From positions 62,001-126,000 of the forward strand of contig FUZM01000002.1 in the NCBI GenBank assembly GCA_900167925.1: a DNA stretch of 64,000 nucleotides, written 5' to 3'. This document shows, in pieces, positions 53,548 through 63,321 of this stretch (the stretch's first letter is position 1; every line of letters starts with the position of its first letter). Position numbers and translations under genes: made by a program. The notes under the pieces are model-generated. The model did no database searches, was not told where the DNA came from, and was given only the letters and a program-made list of their open reading frames with translations. This DNA comes from Bacteroidales bacterium WCE2008. Lineage in GTDB: Bacteria > Bacteroidota > Bacteroidia > Bacteroidales > UBA932.

Positions 53548-55478
53548 TGATTTCAATAAGTGATTTAACTGTTTCCTTTGGTGGGTACAACTTGCTGGAC
53601 GGGGTAAGCTTCCATATCAGCGAGAGTGATAAGATTGGGCTTGTGGGCAAGAATGGAGCAGGCAAATCTACTATCATGAAACTTATCTGCGGGCTTCAGA
53701 GTCCTACGTCGGGACGTATAGACAAGCCTTCGCATCTTAATATCGGATATCTGCCCCAGATTATGGAGCATCACCGTGGAAAGACCGTGATGGAGGAGAC
53801 CATGACCGCTTTCCAGTCGGTAAAGGATCTCGAGAAGGAACTGGAGGAAATCAATCTTCAGCTTGCTGAGAGGACTGATTATCAGTCTGATGAGTATGCG
53901 GAACTGATTACCAGGCTTGGTGAGATCAATGATGTGCTTGCCTTGGATAATTCCGAGCCTCCTGCTGTCCAGGCAGAGAAGGTTCTCCTCGGTCTCGGCT
54001 TCAAGGATGAGGATTTCGGACGGAATACGGAGACATTCAGCCAGGGCTGGAATATGCGTATCGAGCTTGCGAAGATTCTTCTCGGCAGGCCGGACGTCCT
54101 TTTGCTGGATGAGCCTACCAACCACCTTGACATAGAGTCTATCGAATGGCTTGAGTCGTATCTGAAGGCATACAGAGGCTCCCTGATGCTTGTTTCGCAT
54201 GACAGGCGCTTCCTGGATAATGTTACAAACAGGACTGTCGAGATAATGCTCGGCAAGATTCATGATTATAAGGTCCCTTATAGTAAATATCTGGAACTCA
54301 GGGCGGAAAGGATGGCTCAGCAGAATGCTGCGTATGAGAATCAGCAGAGGATGATAGAGAAGACGGAGGATTTCATAGCGCGTTTCCGCTATAAGCCTAC
54401 CAAGTCCAATCAGGTGCAGTCCCGTATAAAGGCGCTCGAGAAACTGGAACGCATCGAAGTCGATGAGACTGACAATGCGACTCTTACGGTCAAGTTCCCG
54501 CCTGCGCCCCGTTCGGGCGATGTCGCTTTCAAGGCTGTTGACCTGACTGTCGGATATCCGCAGAAGGTAGTATTCAGAGATGCTGATATCGAAATCCGGA
54601 GAGGGGAGAAGGTCGCTCTTATCGGACGTAACGGCGAGGGAAAGACGACCCTCATGAGGGTGATAATGGGCCAGCTGGAACCGGTTTCTGGAGAGGCCAA
54701 GGTAGGTCATAACGTCCATATCGGCTATTTCGCCCAGAATCAGGAGGATATACTGGACAAGAATGAGACTGTCTTCGATACTCTTGACCGTATCGCGGTC
54801 GGGGATATCAGGACAAAGGTAAGAGATCTTCTTGCGCAGTTCCTGTTCCGCGGGGAGGATATCGACAAGAAGGTCGGAGTCCTTAGCGGTGGCGAGAGGG
54901 CGCGTCTTGGAATGGCCAAGCTTATGCTGGAGCCATATAACCTGCTGGCCCTGGATGAGCCTACGAACCATATGGACATCAAGTCCAAGGATATACTGAA
55001 GCAGGCCCTGAAGGCTTACGACGGCACTCTGGTCGTCGTTTCGCACGACAGGGATTTCCTCGAGGGACTAGTCGACAAGATGTATGAGTTCCGTGACGGC
55101 CATGTGAAAGAGCATCTCGGATCGATTTCTGACTTCCTTGAGAGCCGCAGAATCGAGAATCTCCAGGAGTTGGAGCGCCGTTTCAAGCCGGCTGCCCAGC
55201 CTGTCGCATCCGCTGCTCCGGAGAAGACCGAGTCGAAGAAGGATTTCGAGGCCAGGAAGTTCGTGTCGAAGGAGGAGAAGAAACTTCGTAACAGGGTGGA
55301 TTTCCTAGAGAAGGAGATTTCGTCGATAGAAAAGAAGATGAAGGACCTTGAGGCAACTCTTGCCAATCCTTCGGAAAATGATGATATAATGGAACTTACG
55401 AGGTCTTACTTAGAGTATAAGAGAGACCTTGATGCGAAGACTGACGAGTGGGGCGAATTACTTGAAAAACTCGGTTGA
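53547..55478 (+). CDS. ABC-F family ATPase (Uup/EttA-like)
   Basis: This 643-residue soluble protein has two ATP-binding cassettes and no membrane domain. Domain 1: Walker A GKNGAGKST, signature FSQGWNMRIELAKILL, Walker B VLLLDEPTNHLD. Domain 2: GRNGEGKTT, LSGGERARLGMAKLML, LLALDEPTNHMD. The linker (about residues 240-320) and the C-terminal coiled coil (KKLRNRVDFLEKEISSIEKKMKD) match ABC-F proteins that act on the ribosome. Whether it is a housekeeping factor or gives antibiotic protection cannot be decided; the core-gene context favours housekeeping. Confidence 0.92.
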   Translation: MISISDLTVSFGGYNLLDGVSFHISESDKIGLVGKNGAGKSTIMKLICGLQSPTSGRIDKPSHLNIGYLPQIMEHHRGKTVMEETMTAFQSVKDLEKELEEINLQLAERTDYQSDEYAELITRLGEINDVLALDNSEPPAVQAEKVLLGLGFKDEDFGRNTETFSQGWNMRIELAKILLGRPDVLLLDEPTNHLDIESIEWLESYLKAYRGSLMLVSHDRRFLDNVTNRTVEIMLGKIHDYKVPYSKYLELRAERMAQQNAAYENQQRMIEKTEDFIARFRYKPTKSNQVQSRIKALEKLERIEVDETDNATLTVKFPPAPRSGDVAFKAVDLTVGYPQKVVFRDADIEIRRGEKVALIGRNGEGKTTLMRVIMGQLEPVSGEAKVGHNVHIGYFAQNQEDILDKNETVFDTLDRIAVGDIRTKVRDLLAQFLFRGEDIDKKVGVLSGGERARLGMAKLMLEPYNLLALDEPTNHMDIKSKDILKQALKAYDGTLVVVSHDRDFLEGLVDKMYEFRDGHVKEHLGSISDFLESRRIENLQELERRFKPAAQPVASAAPEKTESKKDFEARKFVSKEEKKLRNRVDFLEKEISSIEKKMKDLEATLANPSENDDIMELTRSYLEYKRDLDAKTDEWGELLEKLG

Positions 55479-55479
55479 C

Positions 55480-56580
55480 ATGAGCAAGTCTGTACCTTTT
55501 ATTCTTGATTCTCACTGCGATACTCCGTCGCAGATAGTCCGTCTCAGGGATCTTTCTGTCGACAATAAGTATGGGCATGTCGATTTCCCGAAGCTGGTGC
55601 GGGGCGGCGTTGACGCTTCTTTCTTTGCGTTGTACACGTCTGCTTCCTTATCTCCGGACGAGGCTACGACAGCGGCCCTCAGGATGGCTGCCGGCGTCTT
55701 TGATTCTGTCGAGGCCAGCCGGGAGTGTGCTGCAATGGCTTTTTCTGCCGACGATATAGTCAGGAATCATGAAAAAGGTCTGGTTTCCGTGCTCATGGGC
55801 ATGGAAAACGGGGCTCCGGTCCAGAAGTCGCTTTCGTTGCTCCGGATGTTCTACCGTCTTGGCGTACGTTATATGACCCTGACTCATAATGGGGATAATG
55901 AAATAGCAGACAGTGCAGCAGAAGGCCGTCGTTGGCATGGTCTCAGTCCGTTCGGACGCGAGGTCGTCCGGGAGATGAATGATCTCGGCATGATCATCGA
56001 CGTGTCTCATGCCTCGGATGAGACTTTCTTTGACTGTATCAAGTATTCGAGGGCACCGATTGTTTCGACTCATTCGTGTTGCAGGGCTTTGTGCGGGCAT
56101 CGCAGGAATATGTCCGACGAGATGCTCCGGGCTCTTGCCGCAAATGGGGGAGTAATCCAGATCAACTTCTATCCTTGTTTCCTGTCTGACGGTTTTACCA
56201 AGGTTCTTGAAGAGTCAGGTTTGGAGAATGAAGGGGATGCCATAGAGGCAGCCTTCATTTCGGATCCGTCGGATCCGGAGAAGGTAAGGGCATGGCATGA
56301 GATTCTCGACCGGTTGCAGGCTCTCGATCGTCCGTCGTATGAATTGGTCGTCGACCATATCGACCATGCGGTCGAGGTTGCGGGGATCGACCATGTCGGT
56401 ATCGGGTCGGATTTCGATGGTATTTGTGTCACGCCGGAGGGACTTGAGGATGTTTCAAAGATCGGGGTTGTTTTTGAGGAGATGCGTCGGAGGGGATATT
56501 CGGAGGCGGATGTCGCAAAGGTTGCCGGGGGCAATTTCATGCGTGTCCTCAGGGCTGTCGAGTCTCTCAAAACCCTTTAA
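55480..56580 (+). CDS. Membrane dipeptidase-type (M19) peptidase
   Basis: This 366-residue enzyme belongs to the renal-dipeptidase family, zinc enzymes that split dipeptides. The metal-binding motif is ILDSHCDTPSQ; others are VLMGMENGAPV, LTHNGDNEIADS, IIDVSHASDETF, IVSTHSCCRALCGHRRN and HVGIGSDFDGI. I see no signal peptide from ATG 55480. The start lies one base after the ABC-F stop, closing the valS cluster. Confidence 0.93.
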   Translation: MSKSVPFILDSHCDTPSQIVRLRDLSVDNKYGHVDFPKLVRGGVDASFFALYTSASLSPDEATTAALRMAAGVFDSVEASRECAAMAFSADDIVRNHEKGLVSVLMGMENGAPVQKSLSLLRMFYRLGVRYMTLTHNGDNEIADSAAEGRRWHGLSPFGREVVREMNDLGMIIDVSHASDETFFDCIKYSRAPIVSTHSCCRALCGHRRNMSDEMLRALAANGGVIQINFYPCFLSDGFTKVLEESGLENEGDAIEAAFISDPSDPEKVRAWHEILDRLQALDRPSYELVVDHIDHAVEVAGIDHVGIGSDFDGICVTPEGLEDVSKIGVVFEEMRRRGYSEADVAKVAGGNFMRVLRAVESLKTL

Positions 56581-56676
56581 CATTTTTGTTATACACTGAA
56601 ACAAATCTGTTTCTTTCACTCTTATTCAATAATTTACATTATAAGAGATCCTTTTCCGTCACCCGATATAGTAGTA

Positions 56677-57939
56677 TTAGCGCTGAAGGTGCTGAAGCAG
56701 GAAGTAGAGGGCGGAGGCGGCAAAGCGTTCGATGTTGCGTTTGCGGTCGTTGTGGTATTGGAACATCTTTGTGTAGATGCCGTCAGGAGTTGCGACTCCG
56801 ACCCAGACCGTGCCTTCAGGGTAACGTTCGTCTCCACCACCAGGACCTGCGAAGCCTGTTGTAGCTACCGAGTAGTCGCTGCCGGTAAGGCGGCGGACTC
56901 CGTCTGCCATGGCTGCGGCAACTTCGCTGCTTACTACACCGTGCTCCAGAATCAGCAGAGGGGTGACTCCGAGTACATTCTCCTTGACCGGAATGGCGTA
57001 TGACGTTACAGATCCGAGATAATATGATGACGAGCCTGGAACGGTGGTGATAAGATGCGATATTTCACCTCCTGTGCATGATTCGGCGGCGCTGAGGGTC
57101 TTGCCGGTCTTCTTGAGAATCCTGCCGATCGCATTCTCGAGGGTATCATCGCACTCGGAATAGATAAGATCGCCCAGAATGGCCTTTAGTTTGACGATTT
57201 CGGCATCAATGCGCTTCTGCTCGTCCTCGCGGTCGCCGCCGTAGATCGAGAGCCTCAGACGAACTCCTGTAAGCGGATTCGGAAGGTATGCAAGATGCAT
57301 GTCCTCCGGAAGGGCGTCTTCCCAGGCCTCTATTTTCTTTGAGAGGGCGGATTCGGCCATCCCGTAGGTCATTACGGTCTTGTGGCAGATCGATGTGACA
57401 TCATTGTGGGTGCGGATGTCGTCAATGACATCCGGAAGGGCGTTGGTGGTCTCGAACGGGACTCCTGGCATGGAATACAGGGTAGCCGCATGGCCGAATC
57501 TTTCCGCAGGGAAGCGGAAGACCATGATCGGAGCCGTGCCCCACTTGTTCAGGATAACCTCGCATGTATCCGGGACCATGGCTTGTTGTCTGTTGATGTC
57601 CAGGACATCCAGTCCGCGTGCGTGAAGAATCTCATGGATCTTGGCAAGCTGGGCCTTATGCTCGACGTAGCGGGTGCTGCCGGAAAGCTCTGCAAGGGCT
57701 GCTTTGGTGATATCGTCCTTTGTCGGTCCGAGTCCTCCGGTAGTGATGACTATCTCATTGTCGGTCAATTCTTTGGAAAGGGTGGAAATAATCTCGTCAT
57801 GGTTGTCTCCGATAGAGATCATGCGATTTACCTTGATTCCGAGATTTCCGAGCTCGCGTGAGATCTCGGAGGAGTTGGTATCGACGATCTGACCGATCAG
57901 AATCTCGTCGCCGATAGTGCATATTGATGCTGTTGTCAT
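56677..57939 (-). CDS. cinA: CinA family nicotinamide-nucleotide amidase
   Basis: This 420-residue protein has both CinA parts. The N-terminal molybdopterin-binding-like domain (about 1-170) carries ICTIGDEILIGQIVDTN and VITTGGLGPTKDDITK. The C-terminal amidase domain (about 255-420) has AAESCTGGEISHLITTVPGSS and VATTGFAGPGGG. The two-domain form is linked to pyridine-nucleotide salvage. Its start overlaps the pyrD stop by 4 bases (ATGA). Confidence 0.94.
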   Translation of the reverse strand: MTTASICTIGDEILIGQIVDTNSSEISRELGNLGIKVNRMISIGDNHDEIISTLSKELTDNEIVITTGGLGPTKDDITKAALAELSGSTRYVEHKAQLAKIHEILHARGLDVLDINRQQAMVPDTCEVILNKWGTAPIMVFRFPAERFGHAATLYSMPGVPFETTNALPDVIDDIRTHNDVTSICHKTVMTYGMAESALSKKIEAWEDALPEDMHLAYLPNPLTGVRLRLSIYGGDREDEQKRIDAEIVKLKAILGDLIYSECDDTLENAIGRILKKTGKTLSAAESCTGGEISHLITTVPGSSSYYLGSVTSYAIPVKENVLGVTPLLILEHGVVSSEVAAAMADGVRRLTGSDYSVATTGFAGPGGGDERYPEGTVWVGVATPDGIYTKMFQYHNDRKRNIERFAASALYFLLQHLQR

Positions 57940-58970
57940 AGACTGCGTTTAAGATATTTCAGTATTCTGCGGACGAATGCGGGGCCTTCGTAAATGAATC
58001 CTGTATAGACCTCCACGAGCGAAGCACCGGCTTCAAGCATCTCTGCCGCTCTCTTAGGGGTGTTGATTCCGCCGACGCCTATGATCGGAAGACGTCCGTT
58101 TGTCTTTTCATGGATATATTTAACCAGATTGAGGTTCTTCTCAAATAAAGGAGCGCCGGAGAGGCCGCCATTGCCGATAGAGGCAACCTTGGAGGCTGGC
58201 GTAGAAAGGCCTTCACGCTGTTTTGACGTGTTTCCTGCGACAATTCCGTCGATTCCGGAACGCTGGGCGTATTCCAGTATTTCGTCGAGCTGGACATTTG
58301 CGAGGTCAGGGGAGACTTTAAGCAGGACCGGTTTGCGGATCTCCATATTGACTCTCCTGTCGAGTACTACGTCCATGATCTCTGACAGATAGGATACGTC
58401 CTGGAGATTAGCGAGTCCTTCGACGTTAGGACATGATATGTTGAATACGAACATGTCCACAAAGTCGTAGAGCATGGAGAAAGCGTAGTTGTAATCTTTC
58501 GCGATCTGCTCTCCTTCGGAACGGCTGTTCTTGGCTATATTGGCTACTACGATAACGTCCGGACGGTTTTTCTTCAGATTATTGATTGCCGCATGGACTC
58601 CTTTGTTGTTGATTCCCATGCGATTGATTATAGCTCCGTCCTTAGGGAGTCTGAACAACCTTGGCTTCGGGTTGCCAGGCTGCGGCTCCGGAGTAAGGGA
58701 TCCTACTTCCACGAAACCGAAACCGAAATCGGACAGGGAATTATATACTTCTGCATTCTTGTCCATACCTCCGGCAAGACCGACAGGGTTGGGGAACTTG
58801 ATTCCGAAGACTTCCTTTTCCAGCTCCGGAGTCCTTCTTTTAAAGAAGAGGCGTATCAGAGCGCGTAGGATTCTGGATTTTCCGGCCACTTTCAGGGATG
58901 AAAGAGTAAGGTTATGGGCGAATTCCGGACTGAATCTGAAGAGAATAGGGCGTATTATCCGTTTGTACAT
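57936..58970 (-). CDS. pyrD: Quinone-dependent dihydroorotate dehydrogenase (class 2)
   Basis: PyrD oxidises dihydroorotate to orotate in pyrimidine synthesis, passing electrons to quinone. The 344-residue protein has the class 2 N-terminal membrane-associating helices, NPVGLAGGMDKNAEVYNSLSD, NISCPNVEGL with the catalytic-serine loop, and GVGGINTPKRAAEMLEAGASLVEVYTGF. Its -7 box TATTTTTG lies at 58994-59001. Confidence 0.95.
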   Translation of the reverse strand: MYKRIIRPILFRFSPEFAHNLTLSSLKVAGKSRILRALIRLFFKRRTPELEKEVFGIKFPNPVGLAGGMDKNAEVYNSLSDFGFGFVEVGSLTPEPQPGNPKPRLFRLPKDGAIINRMGINNKGVHAAINNLKKNRPDVIVVANIAKNSRSEGEQIAKDYNYAFSMLYDFVDMFVFNISCPNVEGLANLQDVSYLSEIMDVVLDRRVNMEIRKPVLLKVSPDLANVQLDEILEYAQRSGIDGIVAGNTSKQREGLSTPASKVASIGNGGLSGAPLFEKNLNLVKYIHEKTNGRLPIIGVGGINTPKRAAEMLEAGASLVEVYTGFIYEGPAFVRRILKYLKRSL

Positions 58971-58993
58971 GTCGATTCTTTTATATACAAGTA

Positions 58994-59001
58994 CAAAAAT
59001 A
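58994..59001 (-). promoter_or_regulatory. -7 box of pyrD-cinA
   Basis: TATTTTTG on the minus strand, 23 bases before the pyrD ATG and within the 51-base gap after the HTH regulator gene. Confidence 0.55.
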
Positions 59002-59021
59002 CGAATTTTTACGTAGTAAGC

Positions 59022-59471
59022 CTAAGAAAGCTCGGCAAAAGTATTGTCGTCGTAGAAAACCACGATTCTTGAGATTTTTCTGCCTGAGGATGCGGCCTGT
59101 ACGTTATCCTTCGGAGAATCCGGAATTTCAGTCTCTTTTGCCGGGACAGGGGCGGATTCTTCATTCTGAGGGGCTGAATCAGGGGTTTCTACCACATCTG
59201 AGAATAATGTATTCTCCTCAGGCTCAACGACTATAGCAGGGGATTGGACGGCTGTGGCAGGTTCTTTATACATTTTCCCTTTTCCGAAAAACAGCCAATC
59301 CATGTTCAGCCTGGGGTAGTGGAGCATCAGACTTGATATGAAATCATATCCCGGCTTGTTCCTTCCGGCGAGAATATGGGATATGCTTGCGCGTGCGACT
59401 CCGAGAGTCTCGGCGAACTGTGCCTGCGAGATGTTTTCAGCGGCGAGAAATTGTTCAAGTCTTGCGTTCAT
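59022..59471 (-). CDS. HTH (XRE/Cro-like) DNA-binding protein
   Basis: This 149-residue protein has a Cro/CI-type helix-turn-helix at the N-terminus (FLAAENISQAQFAETLGVARASISHILAGRNKPGYD read across about residues 8-45). A long Pro/Glu-rich linker follows, and the short C-terminal motif RKISRIVVFYDDNTFAELS is also seen in related Bacteroidetes regulators. The regulated genes are unknown; the AT-rich upstream region with short palindromes is a candidate for autoregulation. The -7 box TACATTTG lies at 59493-59500. Confidence 0.82.
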   Translation of the reverse strand: MNARLEQFLAAENISQAQFAETLGVARASISHILAGRNKPGYDFISSLMLHYPRLNMDWLFFGKGKMYKEPATAVQSPAIVVEPEENTLFSDVVETPDSAPQNEESAPVPAKETEIPDSPKDNVQAASSGRKISRIVVFYDDNTFAELS

Positions 59472-59500
59472 TATTCTGACATGTCTTTTTACAAATGTAG

Positions 59501-59887
59501 CATATATTTTTGAGAAAAAGAAGACCGTTACAAAAATAAAAAGGGGAGTAGGAAAATGGATTCTGCCGCTATCTAAGCTAATCTTTACTTTAATAAATAT
59601 GCAATAAATAACTGATATATAATGTAAAATGCAGTAGAATTGTGTTTTTATTTAAAGTAATGCTTTATCTAAGGCCTTAATTTACAGCATTTGCATAAAT
59701 CGACGATTTAGATAAACTCATATAAACATACTGATTATTAGTGAGTTACGAAACAAGCAACTTTATTATAATTTTCGCTTATTATACATTTGTTTACAAT
59801 GTAAATTTATATTTGTAAACAGTCGAATCGGGCTTGAAATTTTAATTTTGTGAACTGGTTTTTAGAAATGTAACTGTTGAAAACGTG
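59501..59887. other. AT-rich intergenic region between the HTH gene and queA
   Basis: No gene is seen here. It holds an inverted repeat TTTATCTAA (59664-59672) / TTAGATAAA (59708-59716), the odd palindrome TTTACA-A-TGTAAA near 59792-59806, and several scattered TATATTTG/TACATTTG-like words that a very AT-rich sequence would also give by chance. It may contain regulator sites for the HTH protein. Confidence 0.5.
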
Positions 59888-59918
59888 TTGACAAAGTGTG
59901 AAGAACTGAGTATCTTTG
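59888..59918 (+). promoter_or_regulatory. Promoter of queA
   Basis: TTG at 59888-59890 and TATCTTTG at 59911-59918 are separated by 20 bases. The leader to ATG 59941 would be about 16 bases. Confidence 0.75.
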
Positions 59919-59940
59919 CAGCGCTATTTTATCAGAAAAA

Positions 59941-61152
59941 ATGATACCTGAAATTCATATAGAAGATTATAACTACCCTCTTACCGACGAGAGAATCGCC
60001 AAATATCCTCTTGCGGAGCGTGATTCGTCCAAATTATTGCGCTACAGGGAGGGAAAAGTCGACCATTTTGTCTTCAGAGACCTGCCGGATCTGCTCCCTG
60101 ATAATGCCATTATGGTCTTTAATGATACCAAAGTTGTTCCCGCAAGACTTCATTTCGAGAGAGAGACCGGCGCACATATAGAATTATTCTGCCTTGAGCC
60201 TATAGCTCCTAATGAATACAATCTCGCTTTCGCCGCTTCGGAAAAATGCAGCTGGAAATGCGTGATAGGAAATGCGAAGAGATGGAAAAACGACGTCCTG
60301 AGGCTCTGTAACCCTGAAAATTCAAAAGAAGTCGCTGAAATCGGACTCGAGGCAAGGCTAATAGAAAGGGATGGACAGACCGGTACGGTCGAATTCAGCT
60401 GGAAGAATGGGGCTCCGTTCTCGGCTGTTCTGGACATATGCGGAGCGATTCCTATTCCTCCCTATCTAAACAGGGATACCGAAGATATCGATTATGAGCG
60501 TTACCAGACGCTTTATGCCAGGATCCGGGGCTCCGTGGCCGCTCCTACGGCCGGCCTTCATTTTACGGACAATGTCCTCAGGCGTATCTCAGACAAAGGA
60601 ATTGACCGGGAAACTGTCTGCCTTCATGTCGGCGCAGGGACATTCCTGCCGGTAAAGAGCTCGAATGTCTCTGAACATGTAATGCACAGAGAACCTTTTG
60701 TGGTCTCTAAAGACTTTCTGAAGCGTATTCTTAGCGGAATCAAGGTCGTTGCCGTTGGTACGACATCCGTGAGGACTCTGGAGTCTTTATATTATGTAGG
60801 TGTAAGCATTATCGAGAAGGGCGAACCGGAGGATGTCGCCCAGTGGGCTCCGTATGAGAGGCCCTACAACTACTCTACAGAGGAGGCCATAAAGGCTATA
60901 ATCGATTATCTTGACAAGAAAGGACTGGAAGAATTGAAGGCCGGTACGAGAATCATCATTGTCCCAGGCTTCAAATTCCGCCTCGTAGATATCCTGGTGA
61001 CCAATTTCCATCAGCCGGAAAGTACCCTGATACTGCTTGTTTCGGCCTTTGTAGGCGGTGACTGGAGGACGATTTACGATTATGCGCTGGCTAATGGATT
61101 CCGTTTCCTGAGCTATGGAGACAGCTCTCTGCTTTTCAGAGTAGATAAATAG
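59941..61152 (+). CDS. queA: S-adenosylmethionine:tRNA ribosyltransferase-isomerase QueA
   Basis: QueA transfers the ribose of SAM to preQ1 in tRNA to make epoxyqueuosine. The 403-residue protein has the N-terminal DYNYPLTDERIAKYPLAERDSSKLL, MVFNDTKVVPARL, the catalytic-region SVAAPTAGLHFT, HVGAGTFLPVK and VGTTSVRTLES. It is longer than E. coli QueA (about 356 residues). It acts downstream of the queC-queD-queE products encoded 38 kb away. Confidence 0.95.
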   Translation: MIPEIHIEDYNYPLTDERIAKYPLAERDSSKLLRYREGKVDHFVFRDLPDLLPDNAIMVFNDTKVVPARLHFERETGAHIELFCLEPIAPNEYNLAFAASEKCSWKCVIGNAKRWKNDVLRLCNPENSKEVAEIGLEARLIERDGQTGTVEFSWKNGAPFSAVLDICGAIPIPPYLNRDTEDIDYERYQTLYARIRGSVAAPTAGLHFTDNVLRRISDKGIDRETVCLHVGAGTFLPVKSSNVSEHVMHREPFVVSKDFLKRILSGIKVVAVGTTSVRTLESLYYVGVSIIEKGEPEDVAQWAPYERPYNYSTEEAIKAIIDYLDKKGLEELKAGTRIIIVPGFKFRLVDILVTNFHQPESTLILLVSAFVGGDWRTIYDYALANGFRFLSYGDSSLLFRVDK

Positions 61153-61177
61153 ATTTGATATATACTGCGATTTTGTG

Positions 61178-61185
61178 TAAATTTG
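61178..61185 (+). promoter_or_regulatory. -7 box of the acyltransferase gene
   Basis: TAAATTTG lies 18 bases before ATG 61204 and overlaps an in-frame TTG codon, which argues against starting the protein there. Confidence 0.6.
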
Positions 61186-61203
61186 CAGCCTAAAAAATCA
61201 GTT

Positions 61204-62388
61204 ATGAGCGAAGAAATGAATGAGTTTGACAGTATAAGTCCGTATACAGACGAGGAGGCTGTGAAAGCCTTGAGTTTCGTTGCTGACCATCCCGCAGCTG
61301 CTTCAATCTCAAAAATGATATTCCCGGATATGCCGGAGACCTTTCTCCGGGATACTCTCAAGAGTGTTAAAAGCATTGATGAGTTCCAGACTTCCGTGAT
61401 GTACAAGGCTGTCGAGTGGGTTCTCGACAACACAGCCCATAATTTCTCGTACGACGGAATCGAATTTCTCAAGAATATGGACGGCAAGAAATTTCTCTTC
61501 CTGTCCAACCATAGAGACATAATCCTCGACCCGGCTATCACCCAGGTCGTACTCCATAGAAACGGCATTCCTCAGACCCAGATCGCCGTAGGCGACAATC
61601 TCCTCCGCGACAAATACGTCGAGGCTCTTATCCGTTCCAACAGGATGATCAAGGTAATCAGGGGCATCAATGCCAGGACTCTTTACCTTTCCTCCCAGCT
61701 GCTTTCCAAATATATCAGGACCTGCATCACTGGCGGAAAGAGTTCAATCTGGCTTGCCCAGAGGGAAGGACGTGCCAAGGACGGCATCGACACTACCGAG
61801 CAGGGCCTTCTCAAGATGCTCGACATGAGCGGAATGAGGGATTTCGTGACCAATTTCATGGAGCTGAACATCGTTCCTCTAAGCATTTCTTATGAGTTCG
61901 AGCCTTGCGACGTAATGAAAGCAAGGGAGATCCTCATTTCCAGGACCGAGAAATATGTCAAGACTGACAATGAGGACCTTATAAGCATCGTTACCGGTAT
62001 TAAGCAGCAGAAGGGAAATATCCATCTCAATATCGGCAAACCGCTTACCGAGGAAGAGATCGAGGCCGCTTCAATCTGTAACAAGAACGACCGCTACCAG
62101 GCTATCCGCCATGCTGTCGACCTTCGTGTCATCGATGGTTACAAGCTCTGGCGTACCAATTACATAGCCTACGATCTTGTCAACAAATGCTTCAAGTACA
62201 CCGAATATTATTCCAGGGAGGATGTTGAAGAGTTTACCGCCTACCTCGAGCATCAGCTCGACAAAGTAGAACCTACTCTCAACAGGAACGACCTGAGAGA
62301 TATCTTCCTTAAGATCTACGCCAATCCGGTGCACTCAAAAGAGGCGCTTACTCAGGAAAAGGCGGCTGAAAGGTCTTATCAGCTTTAA
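61204..62388 (+). CDS. Glycerolphosphate acyltransferase-family protein (PlsC/PlsB-like)
   Basis: This 394-residue protein carries acyltransferase block I as FLSNHRDIILDP and a block III-like WLAQREGRAKDGID. These resemble PlsB/PlsC glycerol-phosphate acyltransferases, which make phosphatidic acid, but the motifs deviate from the NHxxxxD/EGT consensus, so the acceptor could be another lipid. There is no long membrane helix. The start is ATG 61204. It converges with mscS, overlapping its 3' end by 4 bases. Confidence 0.8.
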   Translation: MSEEMNEFDSISPYTDEEAVKALSFVADHPAAASISKMIFPDMPETFLRDTLKSVKSIDEFQTSVMYKAVEWVLDNTAHNFSYDGIEFLKNMDGKKFLFLSNHRDIILDPAITQVVLHRNGIPQTQIAVGDNLLRDKYVEALIRSNRMIKVIRGINARTLYLSSQLLSKYIRTCITGGKSSIWLAQREGRAKDGIDTTEQGLLKMLDMSGMRDFVTNFMELNIVPLSISYEFEPCDVMKAREILISRTEKYVKTDNEDLISIVTGIKQQKGNIHLNIGKPLTEEEIEAASICNKNDRYQAIRHAVDLRVIDGYKLWRTNYIAYDLVNKCFKYTEYYSREDVEEFTAYLEHQLDKVEPTLNRNDLRDIFLKIYANPVHSKEALTQEKAAERSYQL

Positions 62389-63320
62389 TTCTTTGAAAGA
62401 TGTACGTCTATCTGCGGGAATGGGAATTCGATTCCTTTTCCCGGGAGCGTCGTATATATGGCCTCGTTGATCTTGTGATATACGGTCCAGTAGTCTGCCG
62501 ACTTTACCCAGGCCTTGAGGGAAAACTCGACTGAACTGTCCTTCAGGGCGCTGAGGACGACTGAAGGGTCGCCGGCACCCTTGGCCTTGGAATCCACGAT
62601 CAGCGGCTCATTGGCAACGATTTCCATCAGGACTTCACGGACTTTGGCGGCGTCGGAGCCGTAGGCGACATCGACGTTCCAGGTCAGGCGATGATATGGT
62701 CTCGCAAAGAAATTGTCGATATTGCCGTTGGAAAGAATTCCATTCGGGATAATGATTGTCTCGTTGCTGGCGGTCCGGATCTTGGTGCTGACTATGTTCA
62801 CTTCGCTGACGTAGCCTTCGTAGCCCTGCGCCTTAATGAAATCGCCTGCCTTGAAAGGTTTGAATACCAGAATCATGATGCCGCCGGCGAAGTTCTGGAC
62901 AGTACCGCTGAGGGCCATGCCTATTGCCATACCTCCTGCTGCCAGAAGTGCCGCCAGGGAAGTCGTGTTGATGCCGAGAGTGCCGATGGCGACTATTATG
63001 ACTATCGCAGTAAGAAGGATGCTGACGAAGCTGGTCGTGAAAGTAACCAGCGTCTTTTCAGTACCTTTCTTCTCGAACATCTTGGTCAGCAGAGACTTGA
63101 CTTTGCGGATAAGCCATATGCCGATGATATATATGAGAAGTGCTGCTAATACCTTGAGGCCGAAAGATATGGCGTCCTGCCCCAGGCCGCGCAGAAACTC
63201 ATTAGGGTTCTCGGCGAGGTTCTGGACCGCACCGCGGATATTGGTCTTCAGCGAGTCGGCGACTGCGGCCGTACTGTCTGCTCCGGCAAGGACCGGAATC
63301 TGTAAAGGAAATAGAATCAT
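62385..63320 (-). CDS. MscS-family mechanosensitive channel
   Basis: This 311-residue inner-membrane protein releases solutes on osmotic downshock. After an N-terminal segment come three membrane helices; the pore helix TM3 is recognisable as the glycine/alanine-rich SLAALLAAGGMAIGMALSGTVQNFAGG. The cytoplasmic MscS beta domain follows (FKPFKAGDFIKAQGYEGYVSEV). I start at ATG 63320, one base after the stop of the upstream gene. Confidence 0.92.
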   Translation of the reverse strand: MILFPLQIPVLAGADSTAAVADSLKTNIRGAVQNLAENPNEFLRGLGQDAISFGLKVLAALLIYIIGIWLIRKVKSLLTKMFEKKGTEKTLVTFTTSFVSILLTAIVIIVAIGTLGINTTSLAALLAAGGMAIGMALSGTVQNFAGGIMILVFKPFKAGDFIKAQGYEGYVSEVNIVSTKIRTASNETIIIPNGILSNGNIDNFFARPYHRLTWNVDVAYGSDAAKVREVLMEIVANEPLIVDSKAKGAGDPSVVLSALKDSSVEFSLKAWVKSADYWTVYHKINEAIYTTLPGKGIEFPFPQIDVHLSKN

Positions 63321-63321
63321 A

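Noticed and set aside
59501..59887. Replication origin
   Set aside because: The region is AT-rich, but I see no cluster of DnaA-box-like words and no dnaA, dnaN or similar genes nearby.
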